A stretch of 64,000 bases of DNA from JACMLD01 sp047602295 (lineage in GTDB: Bacteria > Bacteroidota > Bacteroidia > Chitinophagales > Chitinophagaceae): positions 3,348,001 to 3,412,000 of the forward strand of contig JASGHP010000001.1 of assembly GCA_047602295.1 (NCBI GenBank), read 5' to 3'. A program made the position numbers and the translations under genes. Below, piece after piece: positions 1 through 8,284 of the stretch (its first letter is position 1; every line of letters starts with the position of its first letter). The notes beneath the pieces are model-generated. The model was not told where the DNA came from. It did no database searches and worked only from the letters and a program-made list of their open reading frames with translations.

Positions 1-19
1 GCTGGCCCGTTTTGCTCAT
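1..19 (-). CDS. possible start of a gene running off the left edge
   Basis: An ATG on the minus strand at position 19 opens a frame (MSKTGQ) that continues beyond the window. An A/G-rich stretch (AAAGAGATT) sits just upstream on that strand. Only six codons are visible, so this may be chance. The remaining bases to 265 show no other gene. Confidence 0.2.
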
Positions 20-265
20 AAGCAATCTCTTTGTTTTATTTATTTATTGTAGTTCTAAATGTAGCAAGTTTTTAACCTGCATTGCAAAGTAGTGGCACAA
101 TATATTGCCATTTGTTTAATAAAGGGTCTAAAGATAGCGTTTGTGTTGATTTTTTTATCATCTGATACATGTTGTTTCACCATTCACTAAAAAATATTTT
201 CGTTACTTGCATCAATCAATCGAAAACCTTCCTAAATTCAACGCAACAATTTCAAACTCACCAGA

Positions 266-1678
266 ATGGAGATACTCCACGTATCAGCAGAATGTTATCC
301 TGTAGCCAAAGCCGGCGGACTGGGTGATGTGGTGGGGGCCCTTCCCAAATACCAGGCACAACTTGGCCATATTGCTAAAGTTGTAATGCCCATGTACCGC
401 ACAAAATTCCTGTACGATAACCAATGGGATGTTGTACACAAGGGCGGCGCTTCTCTCGGCAATACCTGGTTTGAATACACTGTAATAAAAGAAAAAACAA
501 ACAAACTTGGGTTCGACCTTTACCTGGTAGACATCAACGGTTTGCTTGACAGGGAAAAAGTGTACGGCTATGCAGACGACAGCGAACGTTTTACTTCTTT
601 CCAGATTGCAGTGGTAGATTGGGTCTCTCATTGGCAACACAAGCCGGATGTAGTGCATGTGCACGATTACCATACAGGGTTAATCCCCTTTATGATGCAA
701 TCCTGTTACGATTATCAGCAATTGCGCAATATCCCCAGCGTACTAACTATTCACAACGCCCAATACCAGGGATGGATGGGCTGGGATAAAACACATTATA
801 TACCACATTGGGATGGCTGGAAATGGGGCAATCTTGATTGGAAAGGCGCTATCAACCCATTGGCATGCGGTATTAAATGTGCCTGGAGAGTAACCACCGT
901 TAGCCCCAGCTACCTGGATGAGTTGCGCTACATGAGCAATGGTTTGGAAGATCTATTTGAATACGAAAAAGGAAAATGCTCTGGTATATTAAACGGTATT
1001 GATACAAAAGTGTGGGACAGCTCAACCGATAGCTACCTGGATGATCATTATTCTATTGAAACAATAGATGAAGGCAAAAGGGCCAGCAAGGAAAAACTCT
1101 GCAGCACATTCAACCTCGATCCCTCTTATCCTTTGATAGTTTTTATTGGAAGACTGGTAGGCGAGAAAGCTGCGGATCTTTTGCCACAGGCTATTGGCGA
1201 TTCTTTACACCATATTGGACGGAAAATGAGTTTCCTGGTATTGGGTAACGGTGAGCCACATGTGGAATACCAATTGAACAGTATGCGTGGGCCTTTAATG
1301 GGCTATTACAATTCGCAAATCTCTTATAACGAGAAACTGGCGCATCAAATGTATGCTGGTGCAGACTTTCTGCTGATGCCCAGCAGGGTAGAGCCTTGCG
1401 GACTGAACCAGATGTATGCCATGCGCTATGGTACTGTACCCATTGTTAGAAGAACGGGTGGCCTTAAAGACACCGTAAAAGATTATGGTGAACCAGGCGG
1501 GTATGGTGTTTGTTTCAATAATGATTGGGTGGGTGACATTACACAAGCTGTATACAGGGCAGTAGAGTTGTATGATCAACAGGAAAAAATGAAAGGCATC
1601 CGCAAACAGATTATGCAATTGGATTTTAGCTGGGACAGCAGTGCGCAGCAGTACATTAATCTTTATAATAGCTTGTAA
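266..1678 (+). CDS. glgA: glycogen synthase (ADP-glucose type)
   Basis: 470 aa, the usual length for bacterial glycogen/starch synthase (GT5). It transfers glucose from ADP-glucose to the non-reducing end of a growing alpha-1,4-glucan in the cytoplasm. The N-terminal GT5 domain carries the ADP-glucose-binding KAGGLGDV motif with Lys15; the C-terminal GT-B half carries PSRVEPCGLNQ (Glu376) followed by RTGGLKDTV. The ATG at 266 gives the standard N-terminus MEILHVSAECYP with KxGGL at the expected distance, so the start is well supported. No Shine-Dalgarno is visible, which is normal for this phylum. ADP-glucose pyrophosphorylase lies 156 bp downstream on the same strand, and branching enzyme is at 11.3 kb. 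Confidence 0.95.
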   Translation: MEILHVSAECYPVAKAGGLGDVVGALPKYQAQLGHIAKVVMPMYRTKFLYDNQWDVVHKGGASLGNTWFEYTVIKEKTNKLGFDLYLVDINGLLDREKVYGYADDSERFTSFQIAVVDWVSHWQHKPDVVHVHDYHTGLIPFMMQSCYDYQQLRNIPSVLTIHNAQYQGWMGWDKTHYIPHWDGWKWGNLDWKGAINPLACGIKCAWRVTTVSPSYLDELRYMSNGLEDLFEYEKGKCSGILNGIDTKVWDSSTDSYLDDHYSIETIDEGKRASKEKLCSTFNLDPSYPLIVFIGRLVGEKAADLLPQAIGDSLHHIGRKMSFLVLGNGEPHVEYQLNSMRGPLMGYYNSQISYNEKLAHQMYAGADFLLMPSRVEPCGLNQMYAMRYGTVPIVRRTGGLKDTVKDYGEPGGYGVCFNNDWVGDITQAVYRAVELYDQQEKMKGIRKQIMQLDFSWDSSAQQYINLYNSL

Positions 1679-1682
1679 GAAT

Positions 1683-1822
1683 AATGTGAAAATGTGGAAG
1701 TGTGATGAATGTGAAAAATGTAGTTCTTTTTTTTAGCATTGGATGAAATCACTTTATGCGCCTAGTCTTTAGTCTAAATACTATATACTTAATACTTATT
1801 ACTTTTTACTTATTACTTTTTA
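1683..1822. repeat. near-tandem word repeats between glgA and glgC
   Basis: Two word families lie side by side. At 1683-1722 GTGAAAATG/GTGGAAGTG/GTGATGAATG words recur about every 9 bp. At 1772-1822 TACTT words (ATACTTAATACTTATTACTT) recur about every 8 bp. The first family returns at 14288-14325 and, inverted, at 21707-21746 and 31465-31503. No coding potential is seen. Confidence 0.7.
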
Positions 1823-1834
1823 AAGCTTGCAAAT

Positions 1835-3109
1835 ATGAGTAAATCAACGTTAGCGGTCATTTTGGGAGGAGGAGCAGGTTCTCGTTTATACCCCCTTACG
1901 GCCAGCAGAAGCAAACCAGCCGTACCCATTGCAGGAAAATACCGATTGGTAGATATTCCTATTTCAAATTGCATCAACAGCAGCATCAACCGAATGTTTG
2001 TGTTAACGCAGTTCAACTCTGCTTCGTTAAACAGGCACATTAAAAACACCTATCACTTTAGTGCGTTTAGTTCTGCATTTGTAGACATACTTGCTGCGGA
2101 GCAAACTCCTGATAACCCTACCTGGTACCAGGGCACGGCAGACGCGGTACGCCAAAGCCTTCGCCATCTTGGCCCATTTGATAGTGAGTATGTGCTTATT
2201 TTAAGTGGTGATCAGCTCTACCAGATGGATTTCCAGGAAATGATCAGCAATCATAAAAAACTAGGCGCAGATATTTCTATTGCTACAATACCAGTGGCAG
2301 ACAGGGAAGCGCCAGAGTTTGGTATTCTGAAAAGCAGTGAAGAAGGATACATCACTTCGTTTATAGAAAAACCCAAGAAGGAATTGTTGCCAGAATGGGT
2401 AAGTGATACCGGAGATGAAATGAAACGACTTGGCCGCAATTACCTGGCATCAATGGGTATTTATATTTTCAACCGCAAGCTGATGTTTGATCTGTTGGAA
2501 GTGGAATACAAAGACGCTACCGACTTTGGTAAAGAAATTATACCGCAGTCTATAGACAAATACAAAGTAGTAAGCTATCAATACGATGGCTACTGGACAG
2601 ATATCGGTAACATTTATTCTTTCTTTGAAGCCAACCTTGGTTTAACACAAGATATACCAGACTTTAATTTGTTCGACAACAGCAACGCTATTTATACACG
2701 TGCACGCATGCTGCCACCGGCAAAAATAAGCGGCACCACGCTGGAGAAAACAATAATAGCAGAAGGTTGCATTATCAATGCTTCCCGAATAGAAAATAGT
2801 GTAGTGGGCATTCGTTCACGTATTGGCAATGGCACTACTATTGTAAGCAGTTATTTAATGGGCAATGATTATTTTGAAACAATTGGCGAGATGGCGCATG
2901 CCGCGCAACACGGTATACCCAATGTAGGCATTGGCAACCGTTGCTATATCAAGAATGCGATTGTTGATAAAAATGTACGCATAGGAGATGATGTGCGCAT
3001 CAATGGCGGCAGCCATTTGGAAAACAGTGATCATTCACTCTACACCGTAAAAGACGGTATTGTGGTTGTGAAGAAAGGAGCCGTAATTCCCAATGGGTTT
3101 GTGATATAA
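1835..3109 (+). CDS. glgC: glucose-1-phosphate adenylyltransferase
   Basis: 424 aa, typical of bacterial ADP-glucose pyrophosphorylase. It makes ADP-glucose from glucose-1-phosphate and ATP, the committed step of glycogen synthesis. The nucleotidyltransferase signature GGGAGSRLYPLT is at residues 11-22, followed by SKPAVPIAGKYRLVDIPISN, the metal-site segment LSGDQLY, the sugar-binding FIEKPK and YWTDIGN. Roughly the last 130 residues are hexapeptide-rich and fit the C-terminal left-handed beta-helix. ATG at 1835 gives a normal N-terminus. A clear terminator follows (3130-3158), so the gene probably ends its own transcript. Confidence 0.95.
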   Translation: MSKSTLAVILGGGAGSRLYPLTASRSKPAVPIAGKYRLVDIPISNCINSSINRMFVLTQFNSASLNRHIKNTYHFSAFSSAFVDILAAEQTPDNPTWYQGTADAVRQSLRHLGPFDSEYVLILSGDQLYQMDFQEMISNHKKLGADISIATIPVADREAPEFGILKSSEEGYITSFIEKPKKELLPEWVSDTGDEMKRLGRNYLASMGIYIFNRKLMFDLLEVEYKDATDFGKEIIPQSIDKYKVVSYQYDGYWTDIGNIYSFFEANLGLTQDIPDFNLFDNSNAIYTRARMLPPAKISGTTLEKTIIAEGCIINASRIENSVVGIRSRIGNGTTIVSSYLMGNDYFETIGEMAHAAQHGIPNVGIGNRCYIKNAIVDKNVRIGDDVRINGGSHLENSDHSLYTVKDGIVVVKKGAVIPNGFVI

Positions 3110-3129
3110 CAATAATTTTCCCCGATAGT

Positions 3130-3158
3130 AAACATCCTGCTCTGCAGGATGTTTTTTT
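3130..3158 (+). terminator. intrinsic terminator after glgC
   Basis: A 10-bp perfect stem AACATCCTGC/GCAGGATGTT with a TCT loop is followed by a run of T, 21 bp after the glgC stop. Confidence 0.9.
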
Positions 3159-3164
3159 ATGTAC

Positions 3165-3189
3165 ATTTAGTAAAGTTCATGTACTAAAT
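3165..3189. promoter_or_regulatory. operator-like inverted repeat before sugar transporter
   Basis: Arms ATTTAGTA (3165-3172) and TACTAAAT (3182-3189) are perfect inverted repeats separated by 9 bp, between the glgC terminator and the transporter start at 3210. The location suits a repressor or activator site; no cognate regulator is adjacent, so the role is inference. Confidence 0.4.
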
Positions 3190-3209
3190 ACACAATCAAA
3201 ACGACTGCT

Positions 3210-4595
3210 ATGTCTTCTGCCTATACGGGTGTAAAGCCACAATTGAGTTTCTGGCAAATATGGAATATGTGCTTTGGCTTTTTCGGTATACAGTTTGGCT
3301 GGAGCCTGCAGATGAATAATATGAGCGCCATTTATGAATACCTCGGCGCTTCCCCCGAACAAATCCCCGGTCTTTGGTTAGCTGCTCCCATGACAGGTCT
3401 TATCGTACAACCAATCATTGGTTATTTAAGCGATCGTACATGGCATCCAACACTTGGTCGTCGCCGCCCGTTTTTTTTGGTAGGCGCTATCTTAAGTTCA
3501 CTCGCACTTTTTATTATGCCCAATGCATCCGGTATCTGGATGGCGGCAGGCACATTGTGGATATTGGATTCCTGCATTAATATAAGCATGGAACCCTTTC
3601 GTGCTTTTGTTGCAGATAATCTTAACGAGAAACAACGGTCTTTTGGTTTTGCGATGCAGAGTATGTTTATAGGACTTGCATCTTTTGTTGCTGGCTACCT
3701 GCCGCAAAAGCTGGTGCAATGGTTTAATATCAGTCGCGAAAAAACAACCGGCGCTATACCACAAAACATCATGCTATCCTTTTACATTGGAGGTGCCATG
3801 TTTATCATTTGTGTTTTATATACTGTTTTCAAAAGCAAAGAATATCCACCCAGTGACCCGGATTGGAAAACAAAAAAAGAACAGGCAAAGGGCGGAATAG
3901 CTGTTGGCGTAAAAGAGATTGTTCATGCAATTGCTAACATGCCCAATCAAATGAAAAGACTGGCGTTGGTAAATTTTTTAACGTGGCCAGGACTGTTCCT
4001 GATGTGGTTTTATTACAGTACTGGCGTTGCAACAAATATCTTCGGCGGAAATCCTGCAACAAGCAGCGATCTATATACGCAGGGGTTGGAATATGCCAAT
4101 ACAACATCGGCTATTCTTAACCTTGTTACTTTTCTTTTTTCTTTTACGCTGCCATTATGGGTAAGGGGTGTTGGTAAAAAATATACGCATACCATTTGTT
4201 TGCTGATTGGCGGCGTCGGGCTTTTCGCAGTTAAAAGCATTCATGAACCATGGATGTTGTATGTAGCAATGAGCATGGTGGGTATTGCATGGGCTTCCAT
4301 ACTTTCTATGCCTTATTCCATGCTGGCTGGTTGCCTGCCCGAAAATAAAATTGGTATTTACATGGGCATCTTCAATTTCTTTATTGTACTGCCGGAAATT
4401 ATTGCCTCTTTATTTTTTGGAAAGATAATGGTAAACCTGCTTGACAATGATCGACTGATGGCAGTTCGCATTGGCGGCGTATTGTTATGCCTGGCGGCGA
4501 TTACCTGCGCTTTAATCATTAAAGAATCAAAGAATGATGCTGCGGATGATGCACTGGCAGCAAAACTTGAAATACTGGAAGAACGACCTATATGA
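3210..4595 (+). CDS. MFS sugar transporter, SLC45/GPH-like
   Basis: 461 aa inner-membrane protein with about 12 hydrophobic segments. The loop GYLSDRTWHPTLGRRRPFF (residues 71-89) is the MFS motif A in the form seen in sucrose/maltose SLC45 and GPH-type carriers, which move disaccharides with protons. Position between glgC and an exported amylase suggests import of maltose or maltodextrin released outside the cytoplasm; that substrate is inference. The start MSSAYTGVKPQLSFWQIWNM places the first membrane segment as usual for the family. The amylase gene starts 73 bp downstream on the same strand, so the two are probably co-transcribed. Confidence 0.85.
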   Translation: MSSAYTGVKPQLSFWQIWNMCFGFFGIQFGWSLQMNNMSAIYEYLGASPEQIPGLWLAAPMTGLIVQPIIGYLSDRTWHPTLGRRRPFFLVGAILSSLALFIMPNASGIWMAAGTLWILDSCINISMEPFRAFVADNLNEKQRSFGFAMQSMFIGLASFVAGYLPQKLVQWFNISREKTTGAIPQNIMLSFYIGGAMFIICVLYTVFKSKEYPPSDPDWKTKKEQAKGGIAVGVKEIVHAIANMPNQMKRLALVNFLTWPGLFLMWFYYSTGVATNIFGGNPATSSDLYTQGLEYANTTSAILNLVTFLFSFTLPLWVRGVGKKYTHTICLLIGGVGLFAVKSIHEPWMLYVAMSMVGIAWASILSMPYSMLAGCLPENKIGIYMGIFNFFIVLPEIIASLFFGKIMVNLLDNDRLMAVRIGGVLLCLAAITCALIIKESKNDAADDALAAKLEILEERPI

Positions 4596-4596
4596 A

Positions 4597-4625
4597 TTGT
4601 AAGTTGTAAGTGATAAGTTTTAAGT
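4597..4625. repeat. short near-tandem TAAGT words
   Basis: TTGTAAG-TTGTAAG-TGATAAG-TTTTAAG units recur every 7 bp directly after the transporter stop codon. Same architecture as the other intergenic word families in this window. Confidence 0.55.
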
Positions 4626-4668
4626 CTTTTTGCATCGCCAGTTCAATTTAACTCATCATATTTTAGTT

Positions 4669-6513
4669 ATGATAAGAAATCTGATTGCCTTGTTCTTGTT
4701 TGCTTCTATAGCTGCAAACCTTAATGCACAAACCATAGACGTATATCCAACCAACTGGTGGGTGGGCATGAAGAATCAGCAATTGCAGGTTATGCTGCAT
4801 GGAAACAATGTGGGCAATGCCAGCAGCATTACAATCGGTTATCCAGGCGTTACGCTGAACAAAATCACCAAAGTCAAAAATAAAAATTATGCATTTCTTG
4901 ATCTTGCCATTGCTGCATCTGCAAAGCCTGGCAATATCAATATAAAACTGCAAGGTGTTGCAGGTATTTCATCGGTAACGCTGCAGTTAAGCAATCGCCG
5001 CAATGGTAAAGGCACTGCATTTGCGCAAGGCGTTAATTCATCCGATTTTATTTATTTCCTGATGCCCGACAGGTTTAGCAATGGTGATGAAAGCAATGAT
5101 CGTATAGCCGGCATGCGTGATCAATCACTTAACCGCGATTCTATTTTCTTAAGACATGGTGGCGATATGCAGGGCGTTACCAATCACCTGGATTATTTGC
5201 AAAGCCTGGGTGTAACTACACTTTGGATGACGCCGGTAATTGAAAACGATATGCCAGACCGTACGGAACACGGTTATGCGTTTACCAACTATTATAAAAT
5301 AGAACCGCGGTTTGGTGGGGAAACGGCCTATTTGAAATTGAGCGATGAACTGCACCATCGTGGTATGAAGCTGATACAGGATGCCGTGTACAACCACATG
5401 GGCTATTACAATTTTTTGATGCAAGACCCGCCTGATAGCAATTGGGCGCATCAATGGCCAACACTTACATTGCCCAATTATAAAGAACAGGTTTTTTTTG
5501 ATCCGCATGCATCTGAATACGATAAAAAGAAAATGGCAGACGGATGGTTTACCAATATGATGCCCGATGTAAATCAAAGCAATCCATTGGTAGCAAATTT
5601 TTTAATTCAGCATGCTATCTGGTGTGTAGAAAAGTTTGGCGTGGATGCATGGCGCATTGATACCTATAAATATGTTGATCCGGATTTTATGAACCGCTGC
5701 AATAAAGCGCTGACAGACGAGTATCCAAAAATCACTATGTTCGGCGAGAACTGGGATGAAGGCGTTGCCAACCAGGCTTATTTCACCAAAAATATTTTCA
5801 ATACTGCGTTTAAAAGCAACCTTACCGGTTCACTTGATTTTGAATTTTTGTTTCGTGGCATACAGCCTGCTCTTACGCAAATGCCCAACGGTATCAACCA
5901 GCTATACCAAACCGTTAGCCAGGATTTTCTCTACCAGCAACCGATGAACAATATTGTTTTCCTCGACAACCATGACATGACACGTTTCTACAGCCAGGTA
6001 GGAGAGGACATGGCTAAATTTAAAATGGGGCTTTGCTGGTTGTTTACCACCCGCGGTATTCCGCAAATGTATTATGGCACAGAGATAATGACGAAGGGTG
6101 TTTCAAATCCCGATGGGTATGTGCGGCTTGATTTCCCCGGCGGATGGAGAGGTGATCAGAAGAATGCTTTTACAGGCGCTGGTTTAAGCAATGATGAAAA
6201 ATCAATACTGGATCTTACCAAACGACTAAGTGCATTCAGAAAAAAATCTTCTGCAATAAAAACCGGCAAGCTGATGCAGTTTGTGCCGGAAAATGGTGTG
6301 TACGTTTATTTCAGGTACGATGATAAGCAAACCGTCATGTGCGTAATGAATACCAATGAAACGCAGGCTAGCATCGATTTAAAACGTTTTGCTGAAAGAG
6401 TAAAAGATTATACCAAAGCATTGGATGTAGCCACCGGCACAGTCTTCAACATAGAAAATAATACCATCTCCCTCGGCGGAAAATACCTTTTGGTGATGGA
6501 GCTAAGGAAATAA
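4669..6513 (+). CDS. exported GH13 alpha-amylase / cyclomaltodextrinase-like
   Basis: 614 aa from ATG 4669; an upstream in-frame TTG at 4630 was rejected because the signal peptide MIRNLIALFLFASIAANLNAQ starts at the ATG. An N-terminal beta-sandwich (about residues 20-125) precedes the GH13 barrel, the arrangement of cyclomaltodextrinases and neopullulanases. All GH13 motifs are present: DAVYNHMG, DAWRIDTYK with nucleophile Asp331, FGENWDE with acid/base Glu360, and FLDNHDMTRF with Asp436. It should hydrolyse alpha-1,4-glucans or cyclodextrins in the periplasm or at the surface. A sugar MFS carrier lies directly upstream and could import the products. No SusC/SusD pair is adjacent, so this is not a standard starch-utilisation locus. 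Confidence 0.9.
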   Translation: MIRNLIALFLFASIAANLNAQTIDVYPTNWWVGMKNQQLQVMLHGNNVGNASSITIGYPGVTLNKITKVKNKNYAFLDLAIAASAKPGNINIKLQGVAGISSVTLQLSNRRNGKGTAFAQGVNSSDFIYFLMPDRFSNGDESNDRIAGMRDQSLNRDSIFLRHGGDMQGVTNHLDYLQSLGVTTLWMTPVIENDMPDRTEHGYAFTNYYKIEPRFGGETAYLKLSDELHHRGMKLIQDAVYNHMGYYNFLMQDPPDSNWAHQWPTLTLPNYKEQVFFDPHASEYDKKKMADGWFTNMMPDVNQSNPLVANFLIQHAIWCVEKFGVDAWRIDTYKYVDPDFMNRCNKALTDEYPKITMFGENWDEGVANQAYFTKNIFNTAFKSNLTGSLDFEFLFRGIQPALTQMPNGINQLYQTVSQDFLYQQPMNNIVFLDNHDMTRFYSQVGEDMAKFKMGLCWLFTTRGIPQMYYGTEIMTKGVSNPDGYVRLDFPGGWRGDQKNAFTGAGLSNDEKSILDLTKRLSAFRKKSSAIKTGKLMQFVPENGVYVYFRYDDKQTVMCVMNTNETQASIDLKRFAERVKDYTKALDVATGTVFNIENNTISLGGKYLLVMELRK

Positions 6514-6570
6514 TACCGTCACACGTGAGACGATAGTCGTGAGAAGTGAATACCCCGCAGGTTTCCCGCA

Positions 6571-6650
6571 GCGCACACAACGAAGCAGCGATCGCAGTAT
6601 TAACTATTTTCGCGATAAACCGCGAGAAGCTCGCTAATTATCAGCCACCC
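6571..6650 (-). repeat. inverted partial copy of the 260-bp repeat
   Basis: The reverse complement matches 7031-7115 and 7327-7405: shared blocks include CAACGAAGCAGCGAT, CGCGATAAAC and TATCAGCCACC in the same order. Transcribed together with either direct copy it could form a stem of roughly 80 bp with mismatches. Confidence 0.8.
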
Positions 6651-6849
6651 ACTATTCCCAACTCTCGACTTACGACTCCCTCACTAGCTCCTCCCCATTA
6701 TCTATTTCTAAGTACCATACATAGCGAATCGCTAAACTAAAAATAAAAAGTCACCCTTTACAACAAGGTGCAAGGGATTTGCGATTTAATCTGGTAATAA
6801 AAAATCACTCTAGGCAAATTGCAAACAATACCCAATTGCTTGTACGCAG

Positions 6850-7118
6850 GCAGTTGATATAAATAAATTTCTGGCAATCATAAAAATGTTTTGCCAGAAG
6901 AAGAGACTGGGCTGCCCATGGTCCGGTGGATAGTAGAATATGGAATTTTAAATTTTGGGGGTAGCTTTTCCAGGCATGCCCCTTTTATTTAGCCACGGAG
7001 ACACTTATTGTGAGTAGTGAGTCGTCAGTTGTGAGTGGTGGCTGATAAATAGTAAACCTCTCGTGGGTTTATCGCGAAGATATTTTACGCTGCAATCGCT
7101 GCTTCGTTGTGCACGCCG
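6850..7118 (+). repeat. 260-bp direct repeat, copy 1
   Basis: Matches 7161-7409 with a 311-bp period. In order it contains: hairpin CTGGCAA...TTGCCAG; the block GACTGGGCTGCCCATGG; a terminator-like GGGG...GCATGCCCC hairpin ending in CCCCTTTTATTT; the word AGCCACGGAGACAC; GTGAGT words; and TGGGTTTATCGCGAAGATA. Copy 1 has about 19 extra bases of GTGAGT-type words relative to copy 2. Confidence 0.85.
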
Positions 7119-7160
7119 CTAGAAACCAACGAATCAAACGCGGTTCATCATTTCAACAAA

Positions 7161-7409
7161 GCAGTTGATGTAAAAATATTTCTGGCAATCATAAAAATAT
7201 TTTGCCAGAGTAAGAGACTGGGCTGTCCATGGCCCGGTGGGTAATAAAATATAGTAATTAAGTTTCGGGGTTGCTTTTCCAGGCATGCCCCTTTTTTATT
7301 TAGCCACGGAGGCACTTATCGTGAGTGGTGGCTGATAAATAGTAAACCTATTGTGGGTTTATCGCGAAGATATTTCACGATGCAATCGCTGCATCTTTGT
7401 GTTCGCTGT
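7161..7409 (+). repeat. 260-bp direct repeat, copy 2
   Basis: Second copy. The short stem GGGC...GTCC of copy 1 is GGGC...GCCC here, a pairing-preserving change. The terminator-like hairpin ends in CCCCTTTTTTATTT. Both copies read as a possible small structured RNA with its own terminator, but no exact TAnnTTTG promoter box was found ahead of either. Confidence 0.85.
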
Positions 7410-7514
7410 GAAAAACAGCGGAGCAAAAGCCCATTCACGTCTCAGGTCTCACGATTTTCATCGCAGAGCGCCAGTGACAAAAAGTCTTTCACAGGGCAAT
7501 CACCCACTCACGAC

Positions 7515-8267
7515 TCATAACATTAGCGCTTCCAGGTTTTGTTGCTTCTCTTTACCCCAGTATTTTAATCTTTCTTTTAAAATGTCCTGGATAGATTTCA
7601 TAGTTACTTTTTTGCCCTTGGTAGGCGCCTTTAATTGAGCAGCGCTAACATCAATAGCAGATACTTTGGTGGCAAACCAAGTCAGGTGCTGGTGTGGCAG
7701 TGATACTCCCAGTATCATTCCTGGTAATCCATTAAAAGATTCGGGCCCGCCGGGTGCAAGTATCTCATCTGTGTAGAATGCTACTACGTAAATAGTGTCC
7801 ATAATAATGGCATTCGCCCTTCTGCATTGGAAGCCTGCAATTATCCTGGTTTCATCAGTTATCTTCCAATCAATATGCCTGGTACTATCGCTAAATAAAA
7901 AGACTTCTTCAAAAGCTTTTTTCTGGCTAATGCTTTTAGCGCTGTCAAGTTCAGTATAAACAACATTCTCACTAGCTACGCTATTCTCAAAAAACATATT
8001 GGTATTCGTGTTGTCAGGATTTTCTCTTCCTGGCTGGTAAACACTTCTGTTTTTACTAAACAGCAAATCAAAATAGGTTGACCTGAACTTGGGCATCGTT
8101 TTCTTCTGCAGCTCGCTCCATGAATCACTTTCATCAAGGCGTGCATAAAGATTTACACGTTTTTCAAACTCAATTTTTCCTTCCGTCAAAAAAATAGCAT
8201 TTTGTGCATGCAGGTTCAGTGAAACAATTACCCCCACACATAGAACTATATATTGTAGTGCTTTCAT
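7515..8267 (-). CDS. GLPGLI family protein
   Basis: 250 aa, exported: signal peptide MKALQYIVLCVGVIVSLNLHA then QN. The family-defining motif appears as NGLPGMILGVSLPHQ in the C-terminal half. GLPGLI proteins are abundant, functionally uncharacterised Bacteroidota envelope proteins that are often encoded next to a beta-barrel receptor with a carboxypeptidase-like domain. That is the case here: the receptor gene ends 17 bp upstream on the same strand, so the pair is almost certainly one operon. ATG at 8267 is the only start that keeps the signal peptide. Confidence 0.85.
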   Translation of the reverse strand: MKALQYIVLCVGVIVSLNLHAQNAIFLTEGKIEFEKRVNLYARLDESDSWSELQKKTMPKFRSTYFDLLFSKNRSVYQPGRENPDNTNTNMFFENSVASENVVYTELDSAKSISQKKAFEEVFLFSDSTRHIDWKITDETRIIAGFQCRRANAIIMDTIYVVAFYTDEILAPGGPESFNGLPGMILGVSLPHQHLTWFATKVSAIDVSAAQLKAPTKGKKVTMKSIQDILKERLKYWGKEKQQNLEALML

Positions 8268-8284
8268 GTTTGATGTTTTATTGG

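Larger units (their letters stand above)
6514..7514. other. 1-kb non-coding gap rich in repeats
   Basis: No convincing protein gene. The gap holds a pair of direct repeats (6850-7118 and 7161-7409), an inverted partial copy (6571-6650) and GTGAGT/ACTCAC words at both ends (6523-6552, 6655-6690, 7012-7055, 7434-7460, 7500-7520). It separates the convergent ends of the amylase and GLPGLI genes, so transcripts from both sides run into it. Confidence 0.8.

Noticed and set aside
4630..4668. TTG start for the amylase and similar TTG extensions at 30686, 32871, 36301, 40768, 52202, 59561 and 60062
   Set aside because: In each case an ATG a few codons later gives the normal N-terminus or signal peptide.
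6546..6740. Short frames in the repeat gap (also 7351-7638)
   Set aside because: They are made of repeat words, and the second runs into the GLPGLI gene on the opposite strand.
7161..7409. Insertion sequence
   Set aside because: No transposase frame, target duplication or clear terminal inverted repeats around either copy.
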